A DNA stretch of 64,000 nucleotides, from assembly GCF_000515215.1 (NCBI RefSeq), contig NZ_KI911557.1, positions 2,351,741 through 2,415,740 of the forward strand, written 5' to 3'. This stretch comes from Methylomonas sp. 11b. Lineage in GTDB: Bacteria; Pseudomonadota; Gammaproteobacteria; Methylococcales; Methylomonadaceae. A model generated the notes under the pieces. That model was not told the DNA's origin and made no database searches. It worked only from the letters and a program-made list of their open reading frames with translations. This document shows, piece by piece, positions 17,678 through 28,022 of the stretch (position 1 is its first letter; each line of letters opens with the position of its first letter). Both the position numbers and the translations under genes were made by a program.

Positions 17678-19018
17678 TTATTCCAGACCCAACTTTTTCA
17701 AGCGATACCGTAGCGAGCGAAAACTTAGGCCCAAGTATTTAGCAGTGGCGGTTTTGTTCCACCGATTTTCCTCCAGCGCGGCGCTCAAGGCTTTTTTCTC
17801 AATATCTTCGAGATAAGTTTCCAGCGACATCTTCTCCGCATCAAAATCTTCGACCGCCGCCAACTCCATCCCCAACGGCAGGTTCAAATCGTCGGTTTCG
17901 ATCACGCCGCCATCGTGCAGGGCCAGCGCCCGCTCCAGTATATTTTCCAGCTCCCGAACATTGCCGGGGAAATAGTAGTGCTTTAACGCATTTAGCGCCG
18001 AGTCGCTCAGCTTGGGTAAAGCCATACCGTTAGCGTTGGCCAACCCCACCAATAAGTGCTCGGTAAGCTGAGGAATATCGGCAGGCCGGGCGCGCAAGGG
18101 CGGCAAACTCAGTTCGATGACATTGATCCTGTAATACAAGTCTTGTCTGAAACTGCCTTCTTGGACCATTTTGGCCAAATCCTTGTGGGTTGCGCTCAAT
18201 AAGCGCACATCGACGGCGACTTCGCGCTGCTCGCCAACCGGACGGACTTTTTTCTCCTGAATCGCCCGCAACAATTTAACTTGCAGTGGTAAAGGCAAAT
18301 CGGCCACTTCATCCAAAAACAAGGTGCCGCCATCGGCCGCTTGAAACAATCCCTGCTTGTCGGCTACCGCGCCGGTGAAACTGCCTTTTTTATGGCCGAA
18401 GAATTCGCTTTCCATCAATTCGGGAGGAATCGCGCCGCAGTTGATCGCAATAAACGGCTTATCGCCGCGCGGGCTTTGCTGATGTATCAATCTGGCCACC
18501 AACTCTTTCCCCGAACCGGACTCGCCGCTGATATAAACCGGCGCCTGATTGCGAGCCACCTTGTCGATCTTCGAACGAATGGCACACATCAGCGCCGACT
18601 CGCCGAGCAAGATGTCGCGGGTGCGCCGCTCTTTGTCGGAAACCCGAGTCAGCGAAGCTTGCAACGCATGGCTGACCAACTGCCGCAATACCGCCAGATC
18701 GACCGGCTTGGACAGGAAGTCGAAGGCACCCTTTTTCATGGCTTTAATCGCAATATCCATGCTGCCATGCGCAGTAATTACCGCTACCGGCAATTGCAAA
18801 CCGATGGTTTGGATGTAATCGACCAAATCCAGCCCGTCGCCGTCCGGCAGCCTCATATCGGTGAGACACAAATCAAACATTTCGCCCGCCAACAACTGTT
18901 TGGCCTCGGCCAAATTGGCCGCGCAACGGGTTTGAATGTGCATCCGGTTTAGGGTTATTTCGAGTAATTCTCTGATGTCGGGCTCGTCGTCGACAACCAG
19001 TGTGACAGGCATATTCAT
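17678..19018 (-). CDS. pilR: Type IV pilus response regulator PilR (NtrC family)
   Basis: A 446-residue sigma-54 enhancer-binding response regulator. The receiver (1-120) has DDE at residues 10-12, the phospho-Asp in LTDMRLPDGDG near 54, and SKPVD near 104. The AAA+ domain (about 140-380) has Walker A GESGSGKELVARLIH, the GAFTGA loop as KKGSFTGAV, and Walker B GGTLFLDEVADLP. A Fis-type DNA-binding helix-turn-helix ends the protein (TAKYLGLSFRSLRYRLKKLG). GSFTGA is a tolerated variant of GAFTGA. Its start overlaps the pilS stop by ATGA. Neighbour and sequence both fit the PilS-PilR system that drives pilin expression. Confidence 0.92.
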   Translation of the reverse strand: MNMPVTLVVDDEPDIRELLEITLNRMHIQTRCAANLAEAKQLLAGEMFDLCLTDMRLPDGDGLDLVDYIQTIGLQLPVAVITAHGSMDIAIKAMKKGAFDFLSKPVDLAVLRQLVSHALQASLTRVSDKERRTRDILLGESALMCAIRSKIDKVARNQAPVYISGESGSGKELVARLIHQQSPRGDKPFIAINCGAIPPELMESEFFGHKKGSFTGAVADKQGLFQAADGGTLFLDEVADLPLPLQVKLLRAIQEKKVRPVGEQREVAVDVRLLSATHKDLAKMVQEGSFRQDLYYRINVIELSLPPLRARPADIPQLTEHLLVGLANANGMALPKLSDSALNALKHYYFPGNVRELENILERALALHDGGVIETDDLNLPLGMELAAVEDFDAEKMSLETYLEDIEKKALSAALEENRWNKTATAKYLGLSFRSLRYRLKKLGLE

Positions 19019-20640
19019 ATTTCAATAACAGCGTGATCGGCATTAGCCAGCAACAAAGTGAAACAAGGTTTTCCGGAACTGCTAGCGTAACTTAACTCCG
19101 CTTGATTCAGTTCGGCCAATTCCCTGGAAATATACAAACCTAAGCCGGTACCTTGGTGAGAGGTGGTAAAGAACGGTTCGAACAAATGCTGCCGATGCTC
19201 AGTGGCAATTCCGGCACCATTATCGATAATTTTAATACACGGCGCATCCTGCACCAGGGAGACTTCAAGCACGATAGGCCCTAGCTCAGGCCTACCGTAT
19301 TGCAGCGCATTGGCGCAGAGATTGTCGAGAATTTGCTTCAAGTGACCGCTATCGATACAGGCATTCAAGCCTTGCGCCTTAAAAACCAATTTAAAACACT
19401 CCGCCCGCTCACCCAGATTCAATTTTTGGTCGTTAATGTAGGCCGGTAACCACTGATCCAAAGCGATTTTTTGTTTCTGCGACGGGTTGCGCCGAGACAA
19501 CTTGAGAATATCCTCGATGATGCTGTTTACGCGCTGACAATGATGCTGAATGATTTCCGTCAGCCGCAGTTCCTGCACATCCAGATCCGGCGCTTCGGAT
19601 AGCAATTGCCCGGCATGACTAATTGCACTGAGCGGATTGCGAATTTCATGGGCAATACTGGCGGTCAACCTGCCTAGAGACGCCAGCTTGCTCTGTTGTA
19701 AGCGTTGGTTATACAAAGCAATGTCCTCGAAAATCAGCATATACAGGGCTTCGTCATCCATACTCAACTCGGAAAATCGCACTTGCACTTCGTTGCGATT
19801 GGCTAATTGGATAATGGCAAAATCCTGGTCCCGATTGGCGCGCCACAACTCGAAAGCCTTCCTCAGCTCAGGCGCCACCTCGGCAAGTTCCTCCGGGTGC
19901 AACACCAAGCCCAACAACCGCAACGCCGATTGATTGGACAGCTGAGTCACCTGCCGCTCATCGACGATCATGATGCCCGATTGCAAATGCTGGATGATAT
20001 AGCGGTTAAGACTTTCCAGCCTGGCGATAGTCTGCTCGTGCCGTCTGGCCAAAACCGCCGATTGTTCGGCGCGCTGCGCCAATATTACCGACAAAAATGC
20101 TATCGAAAAAAACGACACCCCCAGCATGCCGGCATAGGTCATGGTGGTATTTTCGAAAGCATGCGTTTCTATCGCATACACTTCTTCAGCCAGAATCGCC
20201 AGACTAGCCAAGGCTGCAAACAACATCGCGCAGCGCCCGCCAATCAATAAGCCACCCGCCGCTATGGAGATTGCCAGCAAGATGCCAATGCCGCTGCCAA
20301 TCCCACCGCTGGCATGCATCAACAAGGTAATAAAGACAATATCGGTAAAAATAAATAACTGTGCCAGACTGGCATAAGCCCAACGCGGTCGAAATGCGAC
20401 CGGCGCGGCAATCAGCGAAATCCCCAGATAGGCAACACTGGTGAACTGGTACAATGATGCGTCGTAGGAACCCAATAACGACGGCCCAAACCGCAAATAA
20501 AACAGCATCACAAACAAGCTGGCGGTGATGAATCGATAGAGGGCAAAAATCTTCAACATCAACCACGCTTGCCGAACGGGAATGCCGTACCCTTTGGAAA
20601 AAGGGCAGGGATAAATAGTATCGACTGATGAAGAAAGCAT
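19015..20640 (-). CDS. pilS: Type IV pilus sensor histidine kinase PilS
   Basis: A 541-residue inner-membrane kinase. About six membrane segments occupy residues 28-190, followed by a PAS-like region (about 210-310). The H-box is ASIAHEIRNPLSAISHAGQ near residue 328, and the ATPase domain has DNLCANALQYG, IKIIDNGAGI and GTGLGLYISREL. The first ATG may be too early; an in-frame ATG at 20559 begins MLKIFALYRF right at the first membrane helix. It forms a two-gene operon with pilR, the order found in Pseudomonas. Confidence 0.9.
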   Translation of the reverse strand: MLSSSVDTIYPCPFSKGYGIPVRQAWLMLKIFALYRFITASLFVMLFYLRFGPSLLGSYDASLYQFTSVAYLGISLIAAPVAFRPRWAYASLAQLFIFTDIVFITLLMHASGGIGSGIGILLAISIAAGGLLIGGRCAMLFAALASLAILAEEVYAIETHAFENTTMTYAGMLGVSFFSIAFLSVILAQRAEQSAVLARRHEQTIARLESLNRYIIQHLQSGIMIVDERQVTQLSNQSALRLLGLVLHPEELAEVAPELRKAFELWRANRDQDFAIIQLANRNEVQVRFSELSMDDEALYMLIFEDIALYNQRLQQSKLASLGRLTASIAHEIRNPLSAISHAGQLLSEAPDLDVQELRLTEIIQHHCQRVNSIIEDILKLSRRNPSQKQKIALDQWLPAYINDQKLNLGERAECFKLVFKAQGLNACIDSGHLKQILDNLCANALQYGRPELGPIVLEVSLVQDAPCIKIIDNGAGIATEHRQHLFEPFFTTSHQGTGLGLYISRELAELNQAELSYASSSGKPCFTLLLANADHAVIEI

Positions 20641-20738
20641 TGCCCGGGTTTTTTATGCAGAGTTAGTTAGAATGTTTGTCAGTTCAATCATAGCACCAAC
20701 TTGAGACGCCGCGATTTAAGCCATCCATGGAGCACTAA

Positions 20739-21908
20739 ATGAATATTCACGAATATCAGGCGAAACAACTCTTCAAAGAGTTTGCGATTCCAGCGCCGCA
20801 GGGCGCCGTGGCAACAACGCCCGAACAAGCGCAACAAGCCGCGCAGTCATTGAGCAGTCCGGCCTGGGTAGTTAAAGCCCAAATCCATGCCGGCGCCAGA
20901 GGTAAAGCCGGCGGGGTGAAGGTTGCCCGGAATCTGGATGAAGTGAAGGATTTCAGCGCGGCGATGCTGGGCACTCGTTTGGTCACGCATCAAACCGATG
21001 CCGCCGGCCTGCCGGTCAATAGCGTTTGGGTAGAAGAAGCCTCGGCAATCAACCAAGAATATTATTTGAGTTTGTTGCTGGACCGGGAAAGCGAACGGCT
21101 AATTTTTATCGCCTCCGCCGCCGGCGGTATGGACATCGAAGCGGTGGCCGCAGAGACGCCGGAGAAAATCGTCCGCGTGCCGGTGCATCCCGCTGCCGGA
21201 CTGCAACCCTATCAATGTCGGCAAGTTGCGGCAGCGCTAGGACTGGGCAAGGACCAGCAAAGCCAACTGCAAACTATCATGTCCGGCCTGTATCAACTGT
21301 TTTTAGCCAAGGATGCCAGCCAAATCGAAATCAACCCACTGATCCAAACCGATGACGGCAAACTGGTAGCACTGGACGGCAAGATCAATTTCGACGACAA
21401 CGCCATCCCCTTACACCCTGACATCGCCGCGATGCGCGATGCCTCGCAGGAAGACGCCAAGGAAGCGGAAGCCAAACAATTCGACCTTAACTACATTACG
21501 CTGGACGGCAATATCGGTTGCATGGTCAACGGCGCCGGGCTGGCAATGGCAACCATGGATATGGTCAAACTCAAAGGCGGCGCACCTGCCAACTTCCTGG
21601 ATGTGGGCGGCGGCACCAATAAAGACAAAGTTAAGGCTGCTTTTAAATTGATTCTGTCCGACGGTACCACCAAAGCGGTACTGGTCAATATTTTTGGCGG
21701 CATCGTCAAATGCGATGTGATCGCAGCCGGCATCCTGGCAGCGGTCGAGGAAATGCATTTGACCATACCGGTCGTAGTGCGGCTGGAAGGTACTAATGTT
21801 GAGCAAGGGCTTGCTATGTTGAAAGACTCCGGCTTGGGTCTTTACGCGGCCGAAGATTTGAACAGCGCCGCCGAACAAGCGGTTAAATTGGCGGAGACCA
21901 TCGCATGA
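20739..21908 (+). CDS. sucC: Succinyl-CoA ligase (ADP-forming) beta subunit
   Basis: SucC pairs with SucD to convert succinyl-CoA to succinate with formation of ATP in the TCA cycle. The 389-residue product has the expected length, begins [15 protein letters not shown], and carries an ATP-grasp domain ([19 protein letters not shown] near residue 46, [20 protein letters not shown] near 197) and the CoA-ligase part [18 protein letters not shown] and [10 protein letters not shown]. Malate-CoA ligase (MtkA) of C1 organisms is a close relative; [21 protein letters not shown] fits both, so substrate is not fully settled. GGAG lies before the ATG. Confidence 0.9.
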   Translation: MNIHEYQAKQLFKEFAIPAPQGAVATTPEQAQQAAQSLSSPAWVVKAQIHAGARGKAGGVKVARNLDEVKDFSAAMLGTRLVTHQTDAAGLPVNSVWVEEASAINQEYYLSLLLDRESERLIFIASAAGGMDIEAVAAETPEKIVRVPVHPAAGLQPYQCRQVAAALGLGKDQQSQLQTIMSGLYQLFLAKDASQIEINPLIQTDDGKLVALDGKINFDDNAIPLHPDIAAMRDASQEDAKEAEAKQFDLNYITLDGNIGCMVNGAGLAMATMDMVKLKGGAPANFLDVGGGTNKDKVKAAFKLILSDGTTKAVLVNIFGGIVKCDVIAAGILAAVEEMHLTIPVVVRLEGTNVEQGLAMLKDSGLGLYAAEDLNSAAEQAVKLAETIA

Positions 21909-22780
21909 GCATTTTGATCGACAAACACACTAAAGTCATTTGCCAAGGCTTCACCGGCAAACAAGGTACTTTTCACTCCGAACAAGCGCTTGCCTACGGC
22001 ACGCAGCTTGTTGGTGGCGTCACGCCGGGACGCGGCGGCTCCAAGCATCTGGATTTACCGGTATTCGACACCGTCGAACAAGCCGTTAAAACCACCGGCG
22101 CCACGGCAACGATGATCTACGTGCCACCGTTTTTCGCCGCCGACGCGATCCTGGAAGCGGTCGACGCCGGCATCGAACTGATTATCTGCATCACCGAAGG
22201 CATCCCAGTGCTGCAAATGCTAAAAGTTAAAGCAGCAATGCAAGGCACCAGCTCATTGCTGGTCGGCCCCAACTGCCCCGGCGTGATTACGCCAGGGCAA
22301 TGCAAGATCGGCATCATGCCCGGCCATATCCATCTGCCCGGTAAAATCGGCATCGTTTCCCGCTCCGGCACCCTGACCTACGAAGCCGTGCATCAAACCA
22401 CCCGCGAAGGTTTGGGACAAAGCACTTGCGTCGGCATTGGCGGTGACCCGATCCACGGCATGAACTTCATCGATGTACTGAGCCGTTTCCAAGACGACCC
22501 GGACACCCATGGCATCGTCATGGTCGGTGAAATCGGCGGCAGTGACGAGGAACAAGCTGCGGAATTTATCAAGGCAAATGTCAGCAAACCGGTGGTCGGC
22601 TACATCGCCGGCCAAACCGCACCGCCCGGCAAACGTATGGGCCATGCCGGTGCAATTGTCACCGGCGGCGCAGGCACAGCGGCTGGCAAAATTGCGGCGA
22701 TGCAAGCAGCCGGCGTCAGTATGGTCAGTTCGCCTTCGGATATTGGCGTCGCGATGCGGGATTGTTTTTCCAAAACATAA
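21905..22780 (+). CDS. sucD: Succinyl-CoA ligase (ADP-forming) alpha subunit
   Basis: The alpha subunit, 291 residues, binds CoA and carries the phosphohistidine. It begins [54 protein letters not shown] and [11 protein letters not shown] follow. The catalytic His is in [16 protein letters not shown] near residue 243. It overlaps sucC by ATGA, and its stop TAA overlaps the start of nadE, so the three genes form one unit. Confidence 0.92.
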   Translation: MSILIDKHTKVICQGFTGKQGTFHSEQALAYGTQLVGGVTPGRGGSKHLDLPVFDTVEQAVKTTGATATMIYVPPFFAADAILEAVDAGIELIICITEGIPVLQMLKVKAAMQGTSSLLVGPNCPGVITPGQCKIGIMPGHIHLPGKIGIVSRSGTLTYEAVHQTTREGLGQSTCVGIGGDPIHGMNFIDVLSRFQDDPDTHGIVMVGEIGGSDEEQAAEFIKANVSKPVVGYIAGQTAPPGKRMGHAGAIVTGGAGTAAGKIAAMQAAGVSMVSSPSDIGVAMRDCFSKT

Positions 22781-24426
22781 TGTCGATAAAAATAGCGCTA
22801 GCCCAACTGAACTTAACAGTTGCCGATATTCAGACCAACACCGGCAAGATTCTGGCCGCCGCTGAACAAGCCAAACAGCGGCAGGCCGATTTGGTCGTGT
22901 TTCCGGAGCTATGTGTCACCGGTTATCCACCTGAAGACTTACTGTTTCGACCGGATTTTATTCACCAGGCGCAACAAGCCGTTGCCGAAATTGCCGAGAA
23001 GGTCTCCGGCATAACGGTGGTGATCGGTTATCCCGAACAGCGGGACGACAGTCTCTACAATACCGCAATAGCCTTACGCGACGGCCGAACGCTTGCCGAG
23101 TACCATAAGCGGGCCCTGCCTAACTACGGTGTATTCGATGAACAGCGTTACTTTACCGCCGGCGCACAAACCTGTCTGTTTACGGTTAAAGACAGCCAGT
23201 TGGCGTTGACGATTTGCGAAGACATCTGGCAGCCCGGCATCATTGCCCAAAACCGCGCAGCCGGCGCTGACATCATCCTGACCCTGAACGCTTCGCCGTT
23301 TCATGCCGGCAAAATGCAGCAGCGCGAGGATATTATTTGTTCGCAAATTAAAGCCGAGCAGGTGCCTCTGGTCTATGTCAATCAAATCGGTGGCCAGGAC
23401 GAGTTAATTTTCGACGGCGCCTCATTTGTCGCTGATTCTAACGGCAGCGTAGTATTTCGAGCGGCGGAATTTACGGAGCAACTCGGTATCGTCGAATTTG
23501 TCGATCAACAACCGCAAATATCCACCATCGCCGACTTGTATCAACCCGTGGTCAGCGAATACAAGGCGCTGGTGTTGGGCATTCAAGACTACGTGCGCAA
23601 AAACGGCTTTCACGGCGCGATTCTCGGCTTGTCCGGCGGTATCGACTCCTCGCTGGTATTGGCCTTGGCGGTTGATGCGCTGGGTGCCAATCATGTCGAA
23701 GCGGTGTTGATGCCATCGCGCTATACGCAAGACATGAGCAACCGAGACGCAATCCAGGAAGCCGAAGCCTTGGGCGTCAAATATCACATACTGCCCATCG
23801 AACCAGCGGTGACTGCGTTCAACGGCATGCTGGCCCCGCTGTTTGCCGGTAGTCAAAAAGACACCACCGAAGAAAACATCCAGGCTCGTTGCCGCGGCGT
23901 ATTGCTGATGGCCATTTCGAATAAACAAGGCAAGCTACTGTTGACCACCGGCAACAAGAGCGAAATGAGCGTGGGTTATGCCACGCTATACGGCGACATG
24001 GCCGGCGGTTTTGCGCCGTTGAAAGACGTATCGAAATTACTGGTCTACCAACTCGCCGAATACCGCAACACTCTGTCACCAGTCATTCCGCAACGGGTCA
24101 TCACCCGTGCGCCGTCGGCGGAATTGGCACCGGACCAAAAGGACGAAGATTCCCTGCCGCCCTATTCTGTGTTGGATCCTATACTTGTTTTGTATGTGGA
24201 ACAGGACAAATCCGCCACCGAGATCGTAGCACATGGCTTCGCGGTTGCCGATGTGCACAGAGCTATTTCGCTGGTGGATAGAAACGAATATAAACGCCGG
24301 CAATCGCCGCCCGGTATCCGCATCACGCCCAGAGCGTTTGGCCGTGACCGCCGCTACCCTATTTCATCCGCTTATCGCGGCACGGCCGCGCTTAATCAAC
24401 CGGCGCCCGACAACGTTAAGGAGTAA
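22780..24426 (+). CDS. nadE: Glutamine-dependent NAD+ synthetase
   Basis: NadE amidates deamido-NAD to NAD. From the ATG at 22780 ([17 protein letters not shown]) the product is 548 residues, the two-domain form. The N-terminal nitrilase-like glutaminase has VVFPELCVTGYPPEDL (Glu), YHKRALPNYGVFDEQRYF (Lys) and LALTICEDIWQ (Cys). The C-terminal synthetase has the P-loop LGLSGGIDSSLVLALAVDAL near residue 285 and TTGNKSEMSVGYATLYGD. The start is placed at the TAATG overlap with sucD; an earlier frame start lies inside sucD. Confidence 0.96.
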   Translation: MSIKIALAQLNLTVADIQTNTGKILAAAEQAKQRQADLVVFPELCVTGYPPEDLLFRPDFIHQAQQAVAEIAEKVSGITVVIGYPEQRDDSLYNTAIALRDGRTLAEYHKRALPNYGVFDEQRYFTAGAQTCLFTVKDSQLALTICEDIWQPGIIAQNRAAGADIILTLNASPFHAGKMQQREDIICSQIKAEQVPLVYVNQIGGQDELIFDGASFVADSNGSVVFRAAEFTEQLGIVEFVDQQPQISTIADLYQPVVSEYKALVLGIQDYVRKNGFHGAILGLSGGIDSSLVLALAVDALGANHVEAVLMPSRYTQDMSNRDAIQEAEALGVKYHILPIEPAVTAFNGMLAPLFAGSQKDTTEENIQARCRGVLLMAISNKQGKLLLTTGNKSEMSVGYATLYGDMAGGFAPLKDVSKLLVYQLAEYRNTLSPVIPQRVITRAPSAELAPDQKDEDSLPPYSVLDPILVLYVEQDKSATEIVAHGFAVADVHRAISLVDRNEYKRRQSPPGIRITPRAFGRDRRYPISSAYRGTAALNQPAPDNVKE

Positions 24427-24429
24427 ATC

Positions 24430-25557
24430 ATGTCAAAAATGCGTACCCTGTTACTTACCACCGGCTTGCTGCTGACTGCACAGACCGGTATGGCCCGCGA
24501 AATCAATATTCCGGTGCCAATGGAGTACGGTTTAATCAAAAGTGTGCTGGTTAGCGAGCTTTACGACGGCCCGAATGAATCGGTAAGAGCCTGGAAAGAC
24601 GGCAAACAATGCAGTTTTCTGGATCTGGACCATCCGCAAATCAGCGGCGAGCAAGGCCAGGTCAAAATTCAGAACAATGTACAAGCCCGAGTCGGCACCG
24701 CGCTGGGCGGCAAATGCATGACTTTGATCGAATGGTCCGGCATTTTGCAAACCTTGCAACAACCGACCTTGGATGCCTCCGGCAATGTACTGAGCTTCCC
24801 GGTCACCCAACTGAATGCGTTTGATCGCAACGGCCAGCCATTAAATATCGCCCAACTGCAATCGCTGATCAAAAAAGCCGCCGAACCTAAGCTGGCCGCC
24901 CTGAAAATCGATTTAAACCAATCCCGCCCGGACATTACTAAAACGCTGCTTCCCTTCATCGCCGCCGAAGATAGCGAGGAGTTGCACGACACCATCAACA
25001 GCCTGCGCTTCAATCAGGTCAAAGCCGATGAGAAAGGTATTTTAATCAACGTGGGCTACAGCGCTACCAACCAAAATACCGGCGGCTTAAAAGCGGCCCC
25101 GGTATTGAACGAAGCGGAATTGAAACAATGGCGTAGCCTCTGGCAAGGCTGGCAGGCGTCTTTGGAAAAGAATATTGAGAAAGCCCCTATCGCCACTAAC
25201 GCTGACGCCGGCCGGGCAAGCTTGCGCGATGTACTGCAAAAAGCCGGCGTAGCCTTTGAACAAGGTCTGACTGCGGAATATGTCGCGGAAAACGATCCGG
25301 TGCGCAAGTTCTTCAACAGTTCCTGGGACGTACTCGCCCCGCTACTACGTAACGCGTCAACGCAGTTGCCGGGCAATAGCAGCCTGCGCTATGTGACGCT
25401 GATTGCCGCGACGGACTTGATGTACGAATTGGAATCGATAGGCTCGCCGTTAGGCCTGGAAGTCTCTTCCAACGGCCTGCGTAAACTAGCGCGTTCGCTA
25501 ATCGCCCAGGAATTTCCAAAAGGCAAAGGAAAAACCAAAGCCAAACGCAAGGGCTAA
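24430..25557 (+). CDS. Exported protein of unknown function
   Basis: Not recognised. The 375-residue product has a signal peptide (MSKMRTLLLTTGLLLTAQTGMA) and two Cys residues in the early mature region (QCSFLDLD and GGKCMTLIEW) that could form a disulfide. The mature part is mixed alpha/beta by composition and ends in a basic tail, KGKGKTKAKRKG. AAGGAG lies 7 bases before the ATG, and the gap to nadE is three bases, so it is cotranscribed with sucCD-nadE; no functional tie is evident. Periplasmic location is inferred from the signal peptide. Confidence 0.75.
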   Translation: MSKMRTLLLTTGLLLTAQTGMAREINIPVPMEYGLIKSVLVSELYDGPNESVRAWKDGKQCSFLDLDHPQISGEQGQVKIQNNVQARVGTALGGKCMTLIEWSGILQTLQQPTLDASGNVLSFPVTQLNAFDRNGQPLNIAQLQSLIKKAAEPKLAALKIDLNQSRPDITKTLLPFIAAEDSEELHDTINSLRFNQVKADEKGILINVGYSATNQNTGGLKAAPVLNEAELKQWRSLWQGWQASLEKNIEKAPIATNADAGRASLRDVLQKAGVAFEQGLTAEYVAENDPVRKFFNSSWDVLAPLLRNASTQLPGNSSLRYVTLIAATDLMYELESIGSPLGLEVSSNGLRKLARSLIAQEFPKGKGKTKAKRKG

Positions 25558-25867
25558 ACCCCGAAAACCATCCAGGGACGGATCGTTTCAATATCCCGTT
25601 ACTCTTTCCAAAGCCGGCCATGGAAAGCCTGGCGAGGAACAGCCTCGCGCACTAATACCCCCCACTTCAGCGGCCCCAGCTCGGCCATCTCGCTATCCGG
25701 GCATTAGCTATTTTTATTTAGCGGGATTTGGGTTAAGCTCCCCCGCCAGCCACACGATACAATAACGCTAAGGAAGGTATGAATGAATGAATAAATAGCT
25801 AGCTAGGCTCGCTCGCCGCCGACTAGCCGATTTTTGACATCCGCCTTCCATCACGGTCATCGAAAGC
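25558..25867. other. Intergenic region before the ethylene-receptor-like gene
   Basis: 310 bases without a convincing gene. It holds a short TGAA-rich run (near 25780-25795) and several small inverted repeats. I looked for a c-di-GMP riboswitch because of the downstream gene but could not fit the conserved core. Confidence 0.5.
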
Positions 25868-27952
25868 ATGCAAGATCATACTCTCGACATTACCAGCTAC
25901 ATGCCGCATGGCCATTGCTACCTATGGCAGAGCGATTTATTGTTGTTGCATGTAGTGTCCGACGCGCTGATCGTGTTGTCGTATTACTCCATCCCGTTTG
26001 CGTTGTTATATGTACTAAAAAAACGCAAAGACATTCCGTTCAGCTGGATTTACTGGCAGTTCGGCGTGTTTATCTTGCTGTGCGGCACCACGCATCTGCT
26101 CAGTATTTGGAACATCTGGATACCGGATTACTGGCTGTCCGGCGCCATCAAAGCCGCGACCGCGGCCAGCTCCATCGTCACCGCCATCCTGATCTGGCCC
26201 TTGATTCCCAAGGTGTTGGCCATTCCCAGCCAGAAACAGCTGCTGGCCGCCAATAGCGCGCTGGCCCAGGAAATCGACAACCATAAAAAAACCGAACAGG
26301 AATTGCGCAAGCTGTCGCTGGCCTTGCAGTTCAGCTCCAGCATCGTGGTGATCGCCGACCCCAAGACCCGCATCGAATATTGCAATCCGGCCTTTTACAA
26401 ATTAACCGGCTACTGCGAACAGGACGTACTGGGCCAAAAAACCAATTTACTCAAATCCGATCTGACCTCCGCCAAGACTTATAAAGATTTGTGGACGACT
26501 TTACGCGCCGGCTCGGCTTGGCACGGCGAATTTTTAAACCGCAAAAAAAACGGCGAGTTGTTCTGGTGTCTGGAATCGATTACCCCGGTGCTCGACGAGC
26601 ACCATAACGTGACCCATTTCGTGTCCATCATTCACGACATCAGCGACCGTAAGAATTCGGAAGAAGTCATCCGCCACATGGCCTATTACGACCCTCTGAC
26701 CGACCTGCCGAATCGCACGCTATTCAACGAGCGCCTGGATCAGGCCATCGGCCAGGCCAAACGCTACCAGACTCGCTTTGCGGTAATTTATTTGGACTTG
26801 GACCATTTTAAAAACATCAACGACACCCTCGGTCATCTAGTCGGCGATAAATTGCTGATCGAGGTCGGCAAACGCATCACGCAGTGCTTGCGCGAGCAAG
26901 AAATCGTCGCCAGACTGGGCGGCGACGAATTTGCGCTGATCGGCATGAATTTGCGGACGCCGGCCGATGCCGGCGATATCGCCAGACGGGTAATCGATAC
27001 CATCAACCAAGCGTTTTTCATCGACGACCATCAATTGTTCATCGGCACCAGTCTTGGCATCAGCGTGTATCCTACCGACGGCAGGGACGGCCAGCAATTG
27101 CTCAAACATGCCGACGATGCGCTATATCTGGCCAAACAGCGCGGCCGCAATACCTTCGAGTTTTACAACGCCACCGCCAACGCCCAGTCGCTGCGGCGCC
27201 AAGCCATCGAAAACCTGTTACGGCTAGGTCTGGCACGCAACGAATTTTCCCTGGTTTACCAGGCTAAAATCGATTTGCACAGCAACCGAATTGTCGGCGC
27301 CGAAGCCTTACTGCGCTGGCTGCCGGAAATCGGCCCGGTGGCGCCGGAAGAGTTCGTACCGATCGCCGAAGACATGGGCTTGATTGGCGAGATCGGCGAA
27401 TGGGTACTGCGTAGCGCCTGCCGAGACTATATGAGCCCGGCTTTACAGGCCCGGAGCGAATTGAAACTGGCGGTCAATCTTGCCAATCGCCAATTCAAGC
27501 AAACCGATTTATTGGCGCTGATCGATAGGGTGCTCTCGGAAACCGGCTTACCGGCATCCCGGCTGGAATTCGAAATTTCCGAAAGCATATTGATGGAGCG
27601 CGCCGAACAGGCCGAGCACTACATGCAAGGCTTGAAACAACGCGGCATCCGGCTGACGGTAAACAACTTCGGCAGCGGCCTGTCTTCGCTAAGAAGACTA
27701 AAACGCTTTCCGGTGGATACCCTGATAATAGCCCCGGCCTTCGTCAACGACATCTGTAATAATCCCGACGACGCCTGCATCGTCCGTTCGCTGATCGGCC
27801 TGGCCCACGGCTTAAACTTGCGGGTCGAAGCCAAGGGAGTGGAAACCGAACAGCAGCGGGATATTCTCACACAACACCATTGCGACCGGGCTCAAGGCCA
27901 TTTTTTCCGTCTACCGCTGCCTATCGAAGAGTTTAGCCGCATACTCGACTGA
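25868..27952 (+). CDS. Ethylene-receptor-like sensor with PAS, GGDEF and degenerate EAL domains
   Basis: A 694-residue membrane sensor. Residues 25-130 form three membrane helices closely like the copper-dependent ethylene-binding domain of plant ETR1: SDALIVLSYYSIP carries Asp32 and LLCGTTHL carries Cys72 and His76. The Asp-to-Cys spacing of 40 and Cys-to-His spacing of 4 equal those of ETR1 (Asp25, Cys65, His69). A coiled link leads to a PAS domain (about 150-262), an intact GGDEF (RLGGDEFALIG) and an EAL domain that keeps GAEALLRW but has VNNFGSG in place of DDFGTG and EAKGVE in place of AEGVE. I infer a diguanylate cyclase whose EAL half is catalytically dead. The ligand (ethylene or another small molecule) is inference from the motif. 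Confidence 0.88.
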   Translation: MQDHTLDITSYMPHGHCYLWQSDLLLLHVVSDALIVLSYYSIPFALLYVLKKRKDIPFSWIYWQFGVFILLCGTTHLLSIWNIWIPDYWLSGAIKAATAASSIVTAILIWPLIPKVLAIPSQKQLLAANSALAQEIDNHKKTEQELRKLSLALQFSSSIVVIADPKTRIEYCNPAFYKLTGYCEQDVLGQKTNLLKSDLTSAKTYKDLWTTLRAGSAWHGEFLNRKKNGELFWCLESITPVLDEHHNVTHFVSIIHDISDRKNSEEVIRHMAYYDPLTDLPNRTLFNERLDQAIGQAKRYQTRFAVIYLDLDHFKNINDTLGHLVGDKLLIEVGKRITQCLREQEIVARLGGDEFALIGMNLRTPADAGDIARRVIDTINQAFFIDDHQLFIGTSLGISVYPTDGRDGQQLLKHADDALYLAKQRGRNTFEFYNATANAQSLRRQAIENLLRLGLARNEFSLVYQAKIDLHSNRIVGAEALLRWLPEIGPVAPEEFVPIAEDMGLIGEIGEWVLRSACRDYMSPALQARSELKLAVNLANRQFKQTDLLALIDRVLSETGLPASRLEFEISESILMERAEQAEHYMQGLKQRGIRLTVNNFGSGLSSLRRLKRFPVDTLIIAPAFVNDICNNPDDACIVRSLIGLAHGLNLRVEAKGVETEQQRDILTQHHCDRAQGHFFRLPLPIEEFSRILD

Positions 27953-28022
27953 ATAATGGCGGTAGGCTAGCGGGGTAGCCGCAGCACGGCGACCACCCCA
28001 AACCTTCAGCAGTCAGTCGCGC

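Noticed and set aside
20739..22780. sucC-sucD as malate-CoA ligase (mtkA-mtkB) of the serine cycle
   Set aside because: C1 organisms often carry mtkAB, and the pair is similar in sequence. The chain reads more like SucC/SucD, and no serine-cycle neighbours (mclA, hprA, sga) are here. Kept as an alternative only.
25558..25867. c-di-GMP riboswitch upstream of the GGDEF gene
   Set aside because: The conserved GEMM core and its tetraloop receptor could not be fitted.
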